Below, piece by piece: positions 49,211-64,000 of a stretch of 64,000 bases of DNA. The notes under the pieces were generated by a model. It searched no databases. It saw only the letters and a list, made by a program, of their open reading frames with translations, and was not told where the DNA came from. The position numbers were made by a program, and so were the translations under genes. Location: contig CM054179.1 in the NCBI GenBank assembly GCA_028829895.1, forward strand, positions 105,921,875 to 105,985,874, read 5' to 3'. This DNA comes from Sinotaia quadrata (taxonomy: Eukaryota > Mollusca > Gastropoda > Architaenioglossa > Viviparidae). Position 1 is the first letter of the stretch; each line of letters starts with the position of its first letter.

Positions 49211-50690
49211 TAAGAAATAATCAGTATCCATAATACGTCTTCTTAATTAATTTAAGTCAAAGATAGAGCTAAAATCCCTATAAAAAATTCTGAAACAAAG
49301 TAGGAATGAATAATGCCATTATCTAATTACTGCTTTCACTATGACTAAAATATGTTCACTGTGTTAAAATATCGAAACTTCCTAGCAGGTGATGTATTTA
49401 TCTAGAACATTTAAAAGTACTGCTTGCACTTAGTGTTAGTATTGTTGTTGTAACTTTGAATAGAGCGCACTCAGTCGGAATCCTCTGTGAATGTTTTTGC
49501 AACCATCGCACTCAACACAGTTAACGTCTCAATTCTTCCCGAGTAGTTCACTTCTAACGAAACCCCAAACATCTAATGCAATGTGTACAAAGAAACCTTC
49601 CTTACTGCCCTACTGTTTTGTTTGTTAGGTAAAACAGTAAAATAAATGATGGAACTGTCCCTAATATTTGAAAGCAAGCCAAGCAACGAAATCAAAGACA
49701 ATTTTATATCGATTTCAAATCTCGATCGCCATTTTCAGTAATCCAGTTATCATTTCTTGGCAGATATGTGAAGCTATATTTAAAATTAAATGATGGAAGC
49801 AGAAATCAAATGTAAATGATTCTCGTATGTGTTCCCTTTTACGTATTTCCAACAGAACACCGGCTTTATTTCATCAACAGAAATACAAGTTGCAGTACTG
49901 GGAAACTAAACTAGATTTGACTCTCATAATGCATGACAGATTTCATTATTACTACTATGGCATGTCTGTTAAACATATTACACCAAAGATTTTGAAGACA
50001 GTCTACTGCAAATACAAATATTTCTTTACGTATTTTGTGGAAAGGCTCAATCCTTTTACAGAGTCTAATACATATATTACTGTCTTATTTAAGATATTTT
50101 ATAGATTGTCAAGTTTACAGATTATGACAGTTAATACAAATATTATTTACGTTTCAAATTTTTATTACTTTATAGATTTACAGACTATACAGGTATAAAT
50201 GACTTTCCATTTTATAGAATGTCTCAGTATGTTGTGGGTTTTCACGGTCTAATAGAGAGTTTACTGACTTAGCTTACTTTGCCATATGTCTCTTATTTAA
50301 GAAGTTCAGTTAAAACATTTTTTTGTTTGCAAATAAGACAAATAAGATATAAATACAAAATTACTGACTTGTCCAAAATGTCTAATTTAGATGAGCTGGT
50401 TCTCTTTCAGAGTGCTAACAAGTACCTGCACAATTTTATTCTCAAAACCATTGTTCTCGTCCAAGTCAAAGACTTTTTATTGTGAAACCTGTAAGAACAG
50501 TACACGCCATATAAGTATTATAGATTCCCAGTACGGTGATTTGACTTAAACACTACCTGCTGTAGTTCCCCTTATTTCGGGTTCTCCGATTTATCCGGAC
50601 TTCGGAGTTGTCGGTTGCGAATTGCGGTGCTGCTTGGTTCTAACGGGCCCTTCCGTATAACATCGTGTTAAAGGGCAATTGATCGTTTGT
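49211..50690. other. Upstream region of the acidic gene
   Basis: AT-rich, with one 123-codon plus-strand frame (49,827-50,198) of low-complexity Tyr/Phe/Lys composition that I do not accept as a gene. From about 50,560 the GC content rises (ttcggagttgtcggttgcga), as expected near a promoter or 5' UTR. No TATA box was called. Confidence 0.45.
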
Positions 50691-62042
<11,352 letters not shown>

Positions 62043-62115
62043 GTAGGTTACATAACAATACACACATCAAAGAGACATGACACACCTGAGACTGAGAGTC
62101 GGGCATCCTCTAAAG

Positions 62116-62312
62116 CAGGGGTCACCAACACGGTGCCCACAGGCACCACGGTCGCCCGCAAAGACCACATGAGTTGCCCGCAGGTCTTTCTAAAAATAGC
62201 ACAACTCAGCTGCAAACTAAGTAAATTTGTTATATTTCAGAAGATGGTAGCCCTTCATATGACTCAGTACCCATGAAGTAGCTCTCAGTATCAAAAAGGT
62301 TGGTGTTCCCTG
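62116..62312. mobile_element. Compact hAT-type MITE with TIRs and target duplication
   Basis: 197 bp. The left end is CAGGGGTCACCAACA and the right end, read inverted, is CAGGGAACACCAACC. It is flanked on both sides by the exact 8-bp duplication CTCTAAAG (62,108-62,115 and 62,313-62,320), the size hAT transposases make. The interior is non-coding, with 'cacatgagttgcccgcaggt'. Confidence 0.93.
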
Positions 62313-62320
62313 CTCTAAAG

Positions 62321-64000
62321 GCACCAGACTTGTGCTCACAGGGCAGCCTTTTGAGTAGAGTCACCCAACTGAGACTATAGCACAAAGGATGAGACAAGGG
62401 AGGGATTATGTCCAGAGGGGGAGATTAGAGCATAGAACCCAACTTTAGCATAAATATCCCACCCGTTGGGCTGTACTCTCACTCGAATCTGTCGTTTCCC
62501 ATGTCATCCCTTCCACAGTGAGTGAAGCAGGAAAGAGCAAGGACTAGGAATTGTCTGAGATGGTAAAAACATGATTTGTAAAGATTAAATTATTTTTTAT
62601 ACTATTATAATTGTATATTTTTCCTTTTGCTATAATTGTATTTTAAATGATTTTTTAACTGTAATGTATTCTTGGTACTAAGAAAAAGAAAGTAAATAAT
62701 TAATGTGAAAAGAATGAAAGATGAGAACCAAGAATGATATTACAGGTTTAGTTAGATTGAAACATGAGACTGATGTGCTAAATTCATTATGTATTTCACA
62801 GCTTCGAGGGACATCTGTATAACTGGACACCTGTCTAAGTGGACACCCATCTAACTGGACAAACTGTCTAAAGGATGCAAGAACACTTGTCTAACTGGAC
62901 AACCGTCTAAAGGGCAAGGGAACACATGATGAACAAGACAAAGCAAATTCATCTTGACTGAACCTTGGCACTGATGTTGGCTGGGTCAGAAGTCTGCTGT
63001 CACTAAAGGTACCGCATACCATTGCTGAGAAGATAGGAAACCAGAGAAGATTGTATGAACTGCAATTGAACATTGTGTCAAATAACTGTTTCCTATGGGG
63101 TGTGCTATACTGTGTTAGCAGCTAAGGGAATGTTCATATGATTAGGCGTACTATTTATTGGCAAGACTATGTTGGAGATATCAACTCTGGAAGTAAAATG
63201 ACTGACAGTGAATTTGGAGTATTCCACAGAGAGTTCACTAGTCTATATTTTGAGACTGAATTTCACTGGATACTGTGCTATTTCAGGAAAGTGTATGTGT
63301 TATTTTAAAAACAAACTGTGAACTTTATGGTCATGAACATTACATCACAAGAACCGTTCCAGACTGAAGCTGATAACAAGTGGCTGAGATAACTGGCCAG
63401 GAACGATGCACACAAAACATCAGGTGAACTGTAAACCATATTGTCTCATATGTTAAGCCTGTATTTTCAGTGATTTATGTAAATTCTTATGTTTATTCTG
63501 TTTCTTATTCTAACTGTTTAGAGCTTAGAAATATTAATGCTTGATGTGTGAGACCTAGTAATTGTTCTAGGAAAAGTATTGATATTAATATGTGTATATA
63601 AAAATCTTCCTGTTAATTGTTTTAGGAGTAATTTTAATTGACGAATGTTCTTATTCTTTCTAATTGTTGAATTTATGAGAGAAGTATTTGAATTCTAAAA
63701 TCTGTATTATTATCTTGGTGTGGTTTTATTAACATTGAAAACAAGTTTCTTTAATAAAATTTGTTAAATTTTAAACTATTCACTCTTCTTATTGAGTAAG
63801 AGAGGGGCATATATAAGTAGCAGATGGGGACGTAGCCAGATGACGTATTGTCATACTGAAAGTTGGTCGCATATATGCTTTAGAATAGTTCCTGCTTTTG
63901 GAATGAGAGATGAGCGATTTGGGGGGGGGGGGGTAGAAGACAGATTGACGGACAAGATAGAGCTGTAGAATCTGTTATTCTAAGACAAGTAACGCTTGAG
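62321..64000. other. Right edge, no gene recognised
   Basis: Possibly intron of the acidic gene. It holds the short repeat at 62,820-62,925 and a G12 run at about 63,920-63,933. No frame with splice support was found. Confidence 0.45.
62820..62925. repeat. ~16-bp repeat (ctgtctaactggacac)
   Basis: Six diverged units (gtataactggacacc, gtctaagtggacaccc, atctaactggacaaac, ...) with irregular spacing. Confidence 0.75.

Noticed and set aside
49827..50198. 123-codon plus-strand frame
   Set aside because: Low-complexity AT-driven composition, no domain, no conserved motif and no splice or poly(A) context.

Overview
This is an AT-rich, intron-rich animal nuclear sequence. It has GT-AG introns, long microsatellites and minisatellites, LINE fragments and hAT-type DNA transposon remnants, and no bacterial-style operons. 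The protein sequences and repeat content suit a lophotrochozoan, quite possibly a cephalopod mollusc, but that placement is inference.

The centre (5,654-43,631, minus strand) is one complete gene, the orthologue of CFAP44 (FAP44/WDR52). CFAP44 is a ciliary/flagellar axoneme protein of the tether/tetherhead complex that holds the inner-arm dynein f/I1 motor domain. I reconstructed 37 coding exons. All splice phases agree and the total is 6,018 nt (2,005 residues plus stop). The order is an acidic N-terminal extension, two WD40 blocks, then a long coiled-coil C-terminal half ending in a Pro-rich tail. Its introns are full of minisatellites, and at four exons the splice-site region itself is locally duplicated.

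The left edge (1-5,653) holds degenerate tandem repeats, a LINE fragment, and a short plus-strand exon at 1,852-1,969 that ends in a six-cysteine pattern (C-X6-C-X5-CC-X3-C-X4-C). That spacing is typical of inhibitor-cystine-knot (knottin) peptides, and a poly(A) signal follows the stop. It looks like the last exon of a secreted peptide gene whose signal exon lies upstream of the window.

The right part (50,691 to at least 62,042, plus strand) holds a second gene, divergent from CFAP44, that I do not recognise. It has a 658-nt first exon and six short acidic exons, and every junction is phase 1. The gene probably continues past the window. Its introns carry very large TCTA, GATA and ATAAT arrays, a possible LTR-like segment, and two of three copies of a ~1.5-kb dispersed repeat. 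The third copy lies upstream of the gene, and a fourth fragment sits inside a CFAP44 intron. A compact hAT-type MITE with matching terminal repeats and an exact 8-bp target duplication lies at 62,116-62,312.
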